Shown here piece by piece: positions 1 through 33,853 of a stretch of DNA of 64,000 nucleotides. Within the stretch, counting starts at the first letter, position 1, and each line of letters begins with the position of its first letter. Origin of the DNA: Imbricaverruca yamaguchii (lineage: Eukaryota > Arthropoda > Thecostraca > Neoverrucidae); the NCBI GenBank assembly GCA_034440575.1, contig JAOTOL010001430.1:436001-500000 (forward strand), in the 5' to 3' direction. A program made the translations under genes and the position numbers. The notes beneath the pieces are model-generated. The model was not told where the DNA came from. It saw only the letters and a list, made by a program, of their open reading frames with translations, and made no database searches.

Positions 1-1480
1 TCCCACAGTGCAGTGCTATGGATTGCCGCAATGTACCTCGCCTGCCACAGTGCAGTGCCACTGTTTGCCGCAATGCCCCTCGCCTGCCACAATGCAGTGC
101 CATGGGTTGCCGCAATGCCCCTCACCCTCCCACAGTGCAGTGTCATTGTCTGCCACAATGCCCCTCGCCGGTCACAGTACAGTGTCATTGTCTGCCACAA
201 TGCCCATCGCCGGTCACAGTACAGTGCCATTATCTGCCACAATGCACCTCGCCTTTCACAGTACAGTGTCATTGTCTGCCACAATGCCCATTGTCTGCCA
301 CAATGCCCATTGCCTGCTACAATGCAGTATCATTATCTGCCACAATGCCCCTCGCCTATCACATTACAGTGTCACTGTCTGCGACAATGCCCTTCGCCTG
401 CAATAGTGCAGTATCATTATCTGCCACAATTCCCCTCGCCTGTCACAGTACAGTACCACTGTCAGTCAAAATGTCCCTTGCCTGTCACAGTACAGTGCCA
501 TTGTCTGCCACAATGCCCATCGCCGGTTATCGTACAGTGTCATTGTCTGACACAATGCCCATTGCCTGTCATAGTGCAGTACTATTGTCTGTTACAATGC
601 CTCTCGTCTGTTACAGTGCAATACTAATTCCTGCCTGAGTGCCCGTCACGCGTCACGATGCAGTACCACTGTCTGTCACAATGCCATCTCGCCTGTCACA
701 GTGCAGCATCATTATATGTCACAATGCACATCGCCTTTACAGTAGAGGGAAGTCACAAATCGACTGTCACAGCGCAGTACCATCATCTACCATAACCTCC
801 TCACCTATCACAATGCACTACCACTATCGGCAACAGTGCCCCCACTTTTCGCAATGCAGTTGTCACCTGTCACAGCACAATGCGATGATCCATCACATCG
901 CAATCACCTACCGTCACAATACAGTACCGTCACTTAGCGTCGTGCAGTACCGGCATCTGTCACAGTAAAGCACAATCACCTGTCACAATACAATAACGTC
1001 GCCTGCTAAGGAACAATGTCACCATCTATAGCAATGCTGCCTGCTGTCCCTGCACCATGGCCTGCCACTACAATGCCGTCGCCTGTCATAGCGCGTTACC
1101 AGCACAATGCATTACAGTCACCTTACACATCGAATTACTGTCATGCATCATAGTGGTGCCATCACCTGCCACAGCATAGTCACCTGTCACAGTGCCATCA
1201 CCTGCCACAGTACGGTACTCTATCATCACCTGCCACAGTACACTGCCGCAACCTTTTACAATATGATCGCTGTCGCAGTGTCATCGCCTGCCAGTGTTGT
1301 ACTGTCGTCTGCCTTAGTACATAACACCGCCATAGCACCGCCACGTACCACAGTCATGCGCTCATGCCACCTCTCACAATAGCTTCTCATTTTACAGCAG
1401 CATCGCCTGTTACACTACCTTCACCCGCTGTAGTACCATCACCTGCCACAGTACCATAATCTGGCATAGTGTGCTTCATT
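1..1480. repeat. Degenerate minisatellite, about 42-bp period, in a HYDIN intron
   Basis: A tandem array built on phrases such as CACAATGCCCCTCGCC and TCACAGTACAGTGTCATT recurs about every 42 bp. It is most regular in the first 600 bp and decays to loose CACAGT/CACCTG phrases by about 1.46 kb. It lies in the intron after the last HYDIN exon seen here and runs off the left edge. Several reading frames stay open through it, but they are a by-product of the repeat and not genes. Confidence 0.85.
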
Positions 1481-2080
1481 TCACTTCGGCTTAGGTGTCG
1501 TGAAAAAGACTGATCATGAGAAACTGAATAAACACACTTCGTGAACGACGGGTGAAACGTCCAATCACAAATTGAGTCGCCCATTGCAAGTCAAAGAAGA
1601 CACGGTTTAACATGCGGGTGAAATTCACACTACATATTTTCCTAGAGGCAGGTTTAAAGCTAAAACAGCATAAAAAGTCAGACCATCCCCGCACGAGCCT
1701 TTCTTAATGTTCGCATTGACGAGCACAGTCGCCTTGGTCGAATCACCTGCGAATATCGATGCCGGCCACACATTCATTATCTACGGAAGGCGTTCAATCG
1801 CCCAGCTGACAGCTTGGCAGGAATTCCAGTCCGTGAGCTTCAATACTGACTCAAGAGCACTATCTTGTCATAGACAGGGTAACAAGCGTTCTTGTCTTGT
1901 AACTTATGTGGTAAACCCAGACGCCGCCCGTGCTGGGCTTTGGTGTGGTTTGGGAGTGTGCACTAGACGGCATGATGGCTTTGGTGTGGCTGGAGTGTGT
2001 GCACTGAATGGGGCGGACGGTGTTGGGAGGCGGGACGGACGGACGGCCACGCGCGGCACATCTGCTGAAGGGCCACCTAC
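1481..2080. other. HYDIN intron sequence
   Basis: Intronic sequence between the 0-1.48 kb minisatellite and exon h. I see no exon, RNA gene or transposon in it. A short G-rich stretch lies at 1.94-2.05 kb. Confidence 0.5.
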
Positions 2081-23030
<20,950 letters not shown>

Positions 23031-26000
23031 CTGCCGCGCACACCGCTACCGGCTCATCGTGTTGTACAGTAACGGGTGCGGCACATCAGTACCACGCACT
23101 CATGTCATATCAAGTCACCAACAACATCACCAACAACACTGTGGCACAGACGTTATCCAGCTCAGCAACTGAACTCAACTCCCCACATCCCCCAACCAGT
23201 TATATGCTTAGCTGAGTGATCTGGTTCGGCTTCTACCATTGGGCACTGGATGTATTGCAGTACACGTTGTCATGGCGGTTACAGGGTCGAAAATCCTCGC
23301 CTGCAGTTTACGGTCGTGTTCCAAAATGCGAAGTCATGCCCAGCACCCGGCGCCCTTCTCACAACTCTATTCTCATTTATGCCATTGTGTAGTATCCCAA
23401 AAACCAATCCGGATGCAAATATACTTAGTACGGTAATATACAAATATACTCATGGGCAGCTTGACTCTCTCACAAACTACGCGTCGCCGGCTTGACGATT
23501 GCGAGAGGTGGTGTACTGCACTGCCATATTTTCCCACCTTGGAGAGCAGTGGTTTGGCGCTGCCTTTCTGGATCCACAAGTGGCATGACGTTTTTGAAGT
23601 GCAGATATATAATCCTCGCGCGTAAACGCAATCAAATCACCCTCATGATTATATGTACCATTTCGCACGAAGTGTTGCATTGTTAAGGTGGCGTTGAGCA
23701 GGTCAGCGACCACATGAATATACCTTGCTCTTTGCATCGTATGTTTACTCATACAGAACAGGTTCTGGTCCATTCTGTTTATCCCACTGCACTTAGCAAC
23801 AACGTCGAAAGCGGGTACGCTCACTTTTTTACGCTCGCTTGCAGAAACCTTCCCTTAGACTTTCCTTAGACAGGTGATTGGCACCAGTTAACACCATGAT
23901 CATTGAAAACCACAGTATCAAGAACCACGTCATCATTGGAAGCCACGGCTCATTATCATGCCAGCGTACAACCATAGCGGAGGTTTTTTCTCTAGGAAGT
24001 GCTCCTCTGCTACTAGTGCAGTGCTACTTCTTCCGCTGATCGCGGCGGGAAGTACCCGGTTATTCCAGCGTCCCGTATAATAGCGTTCCCTGCTGCTTCG
24101 TGCTACCTCCGCCCACCTTGTTGATGGGAAATCGTTGTAAAATACATGCAGAACATTGTTCCTCATTTATTCATTTTCTCATGTCGACCCCTGATTCGGA
24201 GGCGTTGAAACCTCAGACAAAGTATTGACTTCATCGGTCATGTCAAGCTAAGAACGGCAGCCTTGCTCAAATCAGTTGTGTACACACTGCCGCATACTTG
24301 ACTTGGGGTAATTCAATCCGAAATGCACAACCAATGGGCGAAGCTAGCGCCAGATGTTGGCATCGCCATCGAATAACTTACGTTTCATGAGCGACTTCGA
24401 TGGGTGGCGACACAAATGAGGCACCATCGACCGATAGATTCACATTTTTTCCGGCCTTTCCAAACAACATTAAAATTTCCAAACAAGAACCAACGTTTAG
24501 AATCATGACAATGATCTAGAATCTTTCCTGGGCGCTGAAGGCGCTCAGGAAAGAATCAACTGACAGTTCCACTGATAGGCGACAGGAGTTAACGGTAAGT
24601 TCAATGTGCGCATATTCCATGCTAAACTTCTGAAGACAGTCAGTCAGGCGCTACGTTCTTTGAAAGATTTCGCACAGCAAGAAGCCTTCCGAAGAAAAAA
24701 AAACAGGCGAATGATTCATGGGATCCATCGGGAATTCCACAGTGCACCCGCGTGAAGTGCACCGAGAACAGTGTGTCCGAGGGGAATCCCAAGAAGTAGG
24801 CACACAATGGGTGTCCCATGGGCTGCCGCCCCCCTCCCCCCCCCCAAGTATAATGAGAAAAAATCGTTCGGGACACATCTTGCTTCCACTACCATTAGCG
24901 TGAAAAAATTGCCTGCAAAATAAAAGGTCTAGCAAAGCCCGATCGAACAAAATTTCGCGAGATCACGACAAATGTCATCTTTTTGTTCCGTTAACTTACT
25001 TATATGACATTTATGTGGCCCCTCGTAACCTTCTAAATAAGTAGGTTACACAAACGACCTCAACACATTGTATACGTACAATGTTTATGCTTTTTTGTTA
25101 TGCGTATGAATGCTACACGAATAAGCTATCCGCTTGGGCGATATCGTGTACGATGTTGTGAACAAGTTCGCAAAGCGTGCCTAAGGTACGCTAATGAAGA
25201 TTCAGGTTGCGTAGAAGCTAAATCGGCTGCCGATCCCTTGTGCCCAACAAGAAGTACGCCATGGGGAAGGCTGTGTGATGTTATCCATGACCAACATGCA
25301 CACCTTTCGCAGTGATAAATTACTCGTGAAATAGGGTGGAATTCACCACTTTCTGAATATTGAATAGACATTCCTCCCAAAGGCGATTGACATCGTGCTT
25401 GTTGATGTGTGTTTATGAATTATCGATCCATTGCTTCTAGCGCAGTGTCCCGTGCACAAGCATTGTGCCTATGTTAACTATAACGAATTATGCTCATAAA
25501 CGTGTCATAGCGTAATTCCAAGTACGGATTGCCTATGATGTGATCTGCGAAGCAATATCATTTGTTGATTGCACGGCATTGTGAACGCTATCGTTAATAC
25601 GATTTCCCAATATTTTCCAAAATTAATTAAAAAGGTACACGTATCAGCATGCTGAGCTCAAAATTGCGCTTGAAGAACTTCAACGATAGCCGACATCGTT
25701 TTCATTGCGGATTTCGACATCCAGTGTATTCGTTTCGACAAGCCATATAAGGCTTTGAGTAAAGGTTAGGTTGAAAATTGGGCGGTTTTGTCACCACAAA
25801 TTGCCAGCTGAATCCGCCAATGATTTGGACCAGGGGGACCTGAGATCAGGGGCGTCTGAAGTGGAGCCACTTCCTCGGAGGGTCGCAACTCATCAAGAAA
25901 ATGTCATGTCCGTTATGTTAGCAACAGCCACAGCCGACAACACCAGCAGACCGCTAAACAGGGTTAAAATAATGGTTTTTCGTTAGGTGTGAGATGTCGA

Positions 26001-26468
26001 AACGAGCACAGCAGGATGCCGAAATTTGTCATGGAATTAGTGCCATTTAAAATGCTTCTTATGGCCTTCAGACTCAAATTTGAGCCAATGGTGCAGGTAC
26101 TTATGACTGCACCTTTATTATTTCTTCTGAGATTCATAATTTAAGAAGAGCTATATTCGGTACAGGGAGAATAATCCTATACTATAAACTTGCAGTGTTT
26201 GCAATATCACATTATAGATAATCCCTTTACCTGAAATTGCAGTGAAAAGATCTTTGTGTTCCCATTCCTTATTGAGAGCATTGACATCATACTTGTGAGA
26301 TACAGTTAGAAAGGAAACATTAATACTTCACAAGCCCCCATCAAGGAGCAGGTTGTCGGTACTTTTTTTTAGAAGGATGTTGATTGAGTGTTCAATAAGT
26401 GGTATATTCCACCATATTTCCCGAATAATTTAACAATGCCGCTACACCCGACTTTACATTTATGTTCC
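23031..26468. other. Region 5' of recognised HYDIN exons
   Basis: It may hold further HYDIN 5' exons or the promoter; I recognise none. A 39-bp palindrome lies at 24519-24557 (CTTTCCTGGGCGC / GCGCTCAGGAAAG), and a short C-run and G/C-rich patch at 24.83 kb. The rest is unremarkable. Confidence 0.35.
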
Positions 26469-26469
26469 T

Positions 26470-26698
26470 GCCACGCCACCACCAGGGGCGGATCCAATGG
26501 GAGGGTTAAGGTGGAGAAGGGGACGATCCTAACCTGGGAGGATCACTAGATGCTCCTGTGCTATAAATGGCGCCATCCGGACATGTGCCCGCTCTCCCAT
26601 GGCAATTGCTGGATCCGCCCCTGGTGTCGAGTGCGGGAAGAGTTCGCCTCCTTCGCCATCCTAACGCTCCCATTGGATCTGCCCTTGGTAGCGGCATG
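26470..26698. mobile_element. MITE with CAGGGGCGGATCCA inverted ends
   Basis: The left end CACCAGGGGCGGATCCAATG is mirrored by CATTGGATCTGCCCTTGGT at the right. An extra inverted copy of the terminus (TGGATCCGCCCCTGGTGTC) lies inside at about 26610. It is about 229 bp with no coding capacity. Flanking target duplications are not clear. Confidence 0.7.
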
Positions 26699-28200
26699 AT
26701 CATTAACTTAAGTCGACTTGAGCCATTAACCTACATATATTAGCTACACATACTTCCAGAATTCTCACAAAATTCTGATGAAATGCAGAGGAGTGTGCCT
26801 GGAGCGGGCGAGTCGATAGTCCACTGACAATTCACACACACACAATTCACAGGAAAAATCACAATTGGAGAAAACGCAAAAAACACAGTGAGCCAATTTT
26901 ATCTCAGTTGATAGCTGCCCAATTTGTTCATTGGGCAAACAAATTCCACGTCAAATTCATATGAAATTCCCCATGCCGTTCGAAATATGATGCCGAGTGA
27001 CTCTTGGTACCAATATAAGGATTGATATATCAGGGGGAAAGTGCGGGAGGTGGTTTGTGCTTTTCTTCGTCGAGCCGTTTGCCATACTTTACAGTCTGGG
27101 TCAGAGGGAAACCGAATCTCCACGGGAGGCGACCTTTGGATTCCAAGGGGATAGGTCGTCCCTTTCACCCCCTCCTTGCATCCGTCCCTGGTCAGCACTT
27201 GCCCCGCATCCGCACCCACGGTTGCTCAGAACAAGAGGGAAGGTAGGTAGGTATGCTGGTGTGTAGGTACATTCTTAGGTTGGTAGGTATGTATCCCCAT
27301 TTATTTTGGTTATAATTTGATTTAATTTACACTCAACTACCCATCCCTATTTAATACCTATGTTCCTACCTTCTTCCCTAGATATACCCTGTTAGCCTGC
27401 CTACTTATCCCTCAGATAGACGTAACACATGGAAGTCTTAAAACGCTACTTACCGGTGCGAATATTCCTAAAAATCAGTCGTTATAGTTCGATAGGCTAC
27501 ATGCACCCGTCTCCAAACTCCTCTCCAACGCAAACCGCGTGCGTTATCACTTAATCAGCTGTGCGACATCACTGATATAACGCTGTTGCCATGGTAACGA
27601 AATCGAGGTTTTTGATGTGCGTTCGGCAAGATGAAAAATATTTAAATAGACAATTATCTAAAGGTAAATTCAACATTATAATCTCTGACCAGCATTTCAA
27701 AAATATTCACCACATTTGTTGCTTGTGCTGCGACAACAACTGCTGGATTGTCATCAACCCCTATATGTAACTAGACGGTCAACTCGCTGCCCGCCGCGCG
27801 CTCCGTGTCCTATTCCTGTCCCGTCTGGAGCATCTGTATAGCATCGGTATAGCAGCGACATATGGGAAAAAGATCGATCAAACCGCTCGCTCCCACGCAT
27901 TTTGGCCCTGGAATGAAATGTTGTAGAATGAAAAGTTGTGGATAGATTTTGATGAAAGGTAGTGCAAAATAATTATGGTTTCATGGCAGGCAGATGTAAA
28001 TGGAGAAACATCTTGTAAGACATTGCAATTGTGCTTTTGAGGTAAAACTTCTATCATCGTTTTGCCAATTTTGTGCGGTATTCGGCATGTGTATCCTATG
28101 GAATTAAGACACCGGATATCCGATAAAACTAGCGAAGTAACGCGGGAATGTTTGTAGTTGACAGCATATGTGTACTGCGTGTGAACCCCATATCCTAATC
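26699..28200. other. Intergenic or 5' HYDIN intron, nothing recognised
   Basis: It includes a weak GTAGGTAGGTATG-like run at 27.24-27.30 kb. No gene signal. Confidence 0.35.
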
Positions 28201-28203
28201 AGG

Positions 28204-28830
28204 TTCGCATCCAGGAATTGTCATGTATTTGTCTGGGGGCGTCATTTCCTAGGAGGTGCACCCTGCGAAAATACCTGAAGGGGCGCCTTCGGCTGAAAAT
28301 TCGTTTAGTAGGGAGGGGGCGAGCACTTGACCACACTGGAGGGGTGCTTTTAGCTGAAAAATATGAGGGCGAACACTTAAGCCATCCCGGAGGGGCGCGG
28401 GTTCAAATTACATGGGGACAAGTCCATAAATCCGCCGACCATTCCTGAATCCGTACGACCATCTTGCATGGCACGGGTTGACGCTCAGGCGGGGTGTGTT
28501 GCTTTACATATTTCCGAGGGGGAAAGTGCCCCACCAATGTTGGCTTTGCCTCGCCGCTAATAATTTCAAGCTTCAACATGGGACCCAATGGAGTGTGATC
28601 CCCAATCAATTTGGAACGGCCCATTGCCTTTATCTGGTCGCTCAGGGCTCCCTCTTTAATTGTAGTTCTTTCTATCAGCCCGGGACCTCTTTCACTGTTG
28701 TAGCCAAGACGGAAGGCGCAGATCCAGAATGTATTATGGAAGGGGCATGTCTGGAGCCCACAGGGGTCTATTCAGTCGAATATTTCCAGAGGGGCGCATT
28801 CGAGGGTCTTGGAAGGTAGACTTCGTTCGA
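28204..28830. repeat. Phrase-repeat block
   Basis: It begins GCATCCAGGAATTGTC and a GGGGGCG run. It continues with phrases such as GGAGGGGCGCGGGTTC and GGGGCGCCTTCGGCTGAAAA, spaced about 30-60 bp. Non-coding. Confidence 0.5.
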
Positions 28831-29092
28831 AAATTCAAAATTCACACAATGATTCTAAGGAGAACAATTTCATCTGTATGGGCGCATTTAGTTGACAAAA
28901 ATTAGAAATGATTGCATTTGAGCTTCACTATGTGACAACTTTTCCTGATAAGATGGGCCACCCTACCATGAGCGGACACATGTTCTCTGTGCCTCTGTAT
29001 CCGTCTTTGCATGGGGATGAACAGTGGGGACGCGGCAGGTAGAAGTACATGCTTAATGGGTAATAGATGATGTGGTTTTTGCCTGGTATATG

Positions 29093-29168
29093 GATACACA
29101 CACACACACGCACACACACACACACATACACACACACACATGCACACACACACACATGCATATATATA

Positions 29169-29244
<76 letters not shown>

Positions 29245-29246
29245 AA
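29093..29246. repeat. (CA)n followed by (TA)n microsatellite
   Basis: ACACAC/CATGCACA tract at 29093-29158, then almost pure TA to 29246. Confidence 0.97.
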
Positions 29247-29749
29247 CCGAAGTTTTGCTTCCTACATGACTATATCATTTGAAAATTGCATAGTCATTTT
29301 CGCTTTCTAGAACGCCCCTGCATCACCGCTTTACATCCTCAAATCACTGCGCTGCGCCTACTAGTGCCGCCGCTTTGCCGATATGCGGCGCCACCGTCGG
29401 GACCGTTTTTAAAAGTTGGGTTGCCTGTCTAGTTATATATGGAGGTTAATGAGCTAGTGCAGTTCTGGTCCTTCGTAAGTGGGTAAACTAATATGGTGTG
29501 ATTTCTCCTTTTGAAACGCATGCTAATGATTATTTATAAGACGCGGCAACCAGCGTCAGAGGCGATGTGGACAATTACCTACTTGCCCTTTCGGTAAAGA
29601 TCGATCGGTGTTACTTGACAAGAGCATAAGACTAATGCCGAGGCGCAACAGGTTTCAAAATGAGCTCCAGAGGCATCAAAATCGCTCAGTTGCCAAAAAC
29701 GTATTGAACCTTTAAAAAATTGCGCCAGGACACACCAATATGACTAAGA

Positions 29750-30255
29750 GGACATGAAAAACCTACACTATGAAACATTCAGAATCAGGTCCCAAAAAAA
29801 ATCGCGTCGAGCTAAGAAAACTCGCGTCGGGGCCCGGAACCTCTCATATGGGATCGAAAATGAGGTCCAAAATCTCATGAGTTCCCAAAAATCCCATTGG
29901 GACCCAAAAAATGCGTCGATGCCCCGAATAGACAGTGGAGTCCAAAAAGCACACCAGGAGCCGCAAAGCATGTCGGAATCCTCCAAAGCACTCCGGATCT
30001 CACACACAAAAAAATGACAGGACTTAAAAAGATACGCTAGGGACTCAAACAAACACGCCGGGAGCCCTAAGAAACAAAGGGGCTCCAACAACAATGCACC
30101 TCGGGCCCTCACAGCACACCGGTGCCGCAAAGATGGCATGAGGGTCTAAAAATCAAGCTAGGGCCCGAAACAATTCGGGACGGAGAAGCATCAGGTATGG
30201 ATACTTCTTAAAATAGCTACAGAGACCCACACAGTAGTACAGAACTTAGGCGCAC
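29750..30255. repeat. Phrase-repeat block (reverse polarity)
   Basis: Phrases such as GGTCCCAAAAAAAATCGCG, GGGACCCAAAAAATGCGTCG and GGAGCCCTAAGAAAC recur about every 28 bp. They are effectively the reverse complement of the style seen at 17.8-18.9 kb. Confidence 0.58.
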
Positions 30256-30267
30256 CGGATGCCCCCC

Positions 30268-30605
30268 CCCCCCATGAGACCAAAGTGCCCTTTTGGCCAA
30301 AAGTGTCATTTTGACCGAAAAGTGCCCTCTTGGCCGGAATGTCCCAAATTCAGTCCAAAAATCACCTGCCTGATGTGCCCCGACTGTGCCAAAGGTGCCC
30401 TATGGGCCCAAAACTGCCCTTTTGGCGAAGTTTTTTTTTCTTCACGCCCCCCCCCCCCCCCTGTCAACAAACCTTCCAGTGTGACCCGGACCGCAAAAAG
30501 TGCCCTTTTGGAGCCCGTCAGGTGCCCTTTTAGAGCCGGCCAAGTGCCCTTTACGGTCCGGGCCTCCCCCTATGGAAAAATCCTGGGTGTGCGCCTGGTA
30601 CACCC
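30268..30605 (+). mobile_element. Dispersed 'TGCCCTTTTGG' element, copy 1
   Basis: It runs from a C-run plus ATGAGACCAAAGTGCCC to GGAAAAATCCTGGGTGTGCG. Inside, AGTGCCCTTTTGGCC-type phrases recur about nine times. The same sequence, end to end, is present in reverse at 58.69-59.03 kb, so this is a discrete mobile repeat of about 335 bp and not a chance array. The ends are not inverted repeats and nothing is encoded. I do not recognise the family. Confidence 0.75.
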
Positions 30606-31081
30606 AGGATTGTTCTCGACGGTTCGATTTCTGTAGTAGGAGATATTACAAGTGTGTAGATTTCATAAGTACATTAGACAACATTCATACTATCCTAACA
30701 TACTTTATTTATTTTTGTTGTGCATAGTGTGTTTGGTGTTGAAGTTTAAGATAGAGTTGAAATTGGTAGTAAGTTGGGGGTATTCATAAGTGCTGTGTGA
30801 CTGTTCATTTTCTGTTTAGCCATAAGTGATATCAAAAGGGATATTCATATAGTTGTCTATTGTGTGGAAGACAATTAGATTAGACATTTTTTAAATTTAT
30901 TTATTAAAAAACAAAAACAAAAAAACAATTGTTTAGTAGTTTCTGCTTTTCTTGAGGTATTCAGATAATTAACTGACAGTATAGGAGGTAGCGATTTATA
31001 GTGAATGATAGTTGGCTTTTTTGTCGGTTGTTTAGCGAGTTAATTTGAATATAAATCTAGGCATAAGCTGCAGCGTTTAGG

Positions 31082-32030
31082 ATGGTTTCGACCAGGATGC
31101 AGGTACTAGAGGAAGAGATTAGGACCCTTAAGGCAGAGCTTTCCAAGCGCAAGGCTGCCCTTGTTGCACAGGGTAGGCAAGATAAAGCAACAAGGGGTCA
31201 CTCCGTAGCAGGGACATCATATGCCCAGGTGGTCGCAGGCCACCAGGTAGCTGAGGCTTCCCCTGCTGTGGAGGTGGCTGGGATCTCTCGAGAGGGGAGT
31301 GTTAACAATGAACAGAGGGGGGGAGTAGTTCTGGTAGGTCACAGGAGGGGAAGTGGCATGAGGTCAGGGGTGGAAGATTTGGAGACGCGAACCTAAGGAA
31401 AGGGTCAGTGAGTGGCAGGTGGCAGGTGGTAGGAGCGGGAGGAAGTCTAGCCGAACGGCCCGGCGGGCAGGCATATTAACATCAAATATGTTCCAGGCAT
31501 TGGATGACTGCCCCCAGGATAATAGTAGTAAGGAGTCAGTGCTGGTCCTAGGAGACTCTCGTGTGCGACATTTAGAGCGGGTATTTTGTAGAGGTAGGAG
31601 GGACAGGAGGTGCATCACCAGGCCTGGTGCCAAGGTGAAGGACCTGGTACCTGTGGTGGCACAGGTCACCAGTGATCACCAGTTCAGCACAGTCATAGTG
31701 CATGTAGGGGTAAATAACATAGGTACTTCTAGGAGTGAGGAGCTTCTGCGGGAGTACAGGGCCCTTCTGGCCACCCTGAAGGGTACCAATAGAGTCATTG
31801 TAACAGCAATTTTGCCTAGGGCTAGAGCCTCCCCTGAGTGGAGCTCTAGGGCACTGGCAGCTAACGCCAGGGTAGGTAAGCTCTGCCATGAGCTAGGTTT
31901 TACATTTGTAGACGAGTGGAGCAGGTTTTATGCATCGTGGAACCTCTATCAGAGGGATGGCCTGCACTTCTCTGAGAAGAGGGTCCATGTGTTAGGCAAA
32001 GTGTACGAGCATGTCCTTCAGGGAAACTAG
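31082..32030 (+). pseudogene. LINE ORF1: coiled coil plus SGNH esterase domain, frameshifted
   Basis: 31082-31396 encodes a short heptad-rich helix (MQVLEEEIRTLKAELSKRK) and ends in an early stop. A second frame, 31419-32030, holds an SGNH-hydrolase-like domain: GDSRVRHL with nucleophile Ser47, HVGVNN near residues 95-100, and DGLHF with Asp180/His183. Esterase-type ORF1 proteins are known from CR1 and L2 LINEs, where the role is RNA binding or chaperoning plus an esterase of unclear substrate. The break between the frames suggests one original ORF1. Confidence 0.82.
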
Positions 32031-32038
32031 GAAATGGG

Positions 32039-33758
32039 GTGGGGAGGGATGAAATTGCATTGCCAACTCAGAAATATTCCAATAGTGTCCGCCAAGGCAA
32101 TAGAACCTCAAAGTCTGCAACTAGGGACAGCAGCAGTTCAAGGGGACAGAGTGATAGTTCATCTAGTGATAAAAGAACTCCTCAGTATGAAAAAGCTAAA
32201 GGTGGTTATGGAGCATTTGTTAAGTGTATGATGTTTAATGCTCAGAGTGATGTTGTTTACAATCATATCAGGAAAATAAAGCCAAACAAGGCAGCAGGAC
32301 CTGATGATATTTATGCTAGGGTGTTGCGGGAAACTGAAAAGGAACTGGCATTTCCACTTAGTATAATATTTTGTAGATCAGTTTCACAAAATGAAATTCC
32401 AACCGATTGGAAAAGGGCAAATGTAGTTCCTATTTTCAAGAAAGGAGAAAGAGGGAAAGTTGAAAACTATAGGCCAGTAAGTCTCACATCCATAGCCTGC
32501 AAGGTACTCGAATCAATTATCAAGGATAGAATAGTTAGTTATCTGGAAGGTAGCAGCTTGATTCAAGATACTCAACATGGGTTTAGAAAAGGACGATCGT
32601 GTCTCACAAACCTCTTGGACTTTTTTAACTTCGCCACAGAACAATTTGATCAGGGAAATCAGGTTGATGTAGCATATCTTGACTTTCGTAAGGCCTTTGA
32701 CAAAGTACCTCATAAACGGTTAATGATACAGCTTCAGTCCCATGGTATTGCAGGTAGCATCTTAAAATGGATAGAGTTGTGGCTTTCAGATAGACAGCAA
32801 AGAGTGATGCTAAATGGTACAAAGTCATCATGGCAAAATGTTCTTAGTCGAGTCCCCCAGGGGTCGGTACTGGGGCCACTACTGTTCATTATATTTGTAA
32901 ATAGCATTGAATGTTGCCTGGGCAGTAAAGTTTTGAAATTTGCGGGCAAAATTGGCAATAACAGGTCAAGATGAGCATATCTCGCTGCAAAAAGACTTAG
33001 ACGAACTTGTGAAGTGGTCCGAAGAATGGCAAATGAAATTTAATTTTGATAGGTGCAAAATCATGCATGTAGGTAAGCAGCATATGAAGGCTCCATACTT
33101 GATGGGTGGCTAAGTGCTATCAGTGACTCAACAGGAGAAGGATTTAGGTGTTATTCTAAACACAAAATTGGGGGCATCAGAACAGACCAAGGAAGCCAGG
33201 AAGAAGGCACTGAGGATGCTCGGGGCAATAAATAGGAATGTATCATACAGAAGTGAGGAAGTGATCAGGAAGCTTTACTGTGCATATGTCAGGCCACATT
33301 TGGAATACTGCATCGAAGCTTCGTCTCCTAGCTATGAAAAAGATTGTTGGCTTTTAGAGATAGTACAAAAGAGGGCTACGAAAATGGATAATGGCATAAG
33401 CAACCTGGCATATGAGGAAAGATTGAAGAAATTGAATATGTTTTCACTTAGATGTAGAAGGCTGAGAGGAGATCACATCGAGGTCTTTAAATTTGTCCAT
33501 GGTCTGGAGAGGGGATAACTTGGGGAAATGTTTGAATTGAACAGAAATGATGCAATTAGGGGTCATAAATCCAAAATTAAAGTTAGCCACAGCAGAACAA
33601 GGCTAAGGCAAACTTTCTTCACCAACAGGGTAGTAGAACACTGGAACCAGCTGCCAGAAAACATTGTCAGTAGCAGCACATTGAACATCTTTAAAAACAG
33701 CATAGACAATTATTATAAGAATATAGGGCTTGCTTTTCAGTATTACAGGGAGGGCTGA
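32039..33758 (+). pseudogene. LINE ORF2: reverse transcriptase remnant lacking endonuclease and FADD box
   Basis: 32039-32974 carries AAGPDDIYARVL, ENYRPVSLTSIACKVLE, GFRKGRSCLTNLLDF, YLDFRKAFDKVPH and VPQGSVLGPLLFIIFVN. It then derails where copy 1 has the FADD motif: about 18 bp are replaced or lost after VLKFAG. 33114-33518 and 33528-33758 are the C-terminal part, split by a stop. Inactive. Confidence 0.88.
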
Positions 33759-33853
33759 TTTACAGATTTGGTGGGCAACTGGTTCAGTGTACAGAGTGCA
33801 TCCAAGAAGGGCCCTTGTGGCTCATAGTTGCACCAATTTTTTATGTCTTTATG

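Larger units (their letters stand above)
30610..33853 (+). mobile_element. CR1-type LINE copy 3, near full length but endonuclease deleted
   Basis: In order it has an AT-rich probable 5'UTR (from about 30.61 kb, edge uncertain), ORF1 (31082-32030), ORF2 (32039-33758) and a 3'UTR ending in TTTATGTC octamers at 33853. ORF2 jumps from the start of the endonuclease domain (KCMMFNAQS) straight to the pre-RT segment DVVYNHIRKIKP, so the APE nuclease is missing. The RT FADD box is also lost. It is the best reference for copies 1 and 2. Confidence 0.9.

Noticed and set aside
24519..24557. Histone-type 3' stem-loop
   Set aside because: A 39-bp palindrome, but stem and loop do not match the histone consensus and no histone gene is nearby; reported only as a palindrome.
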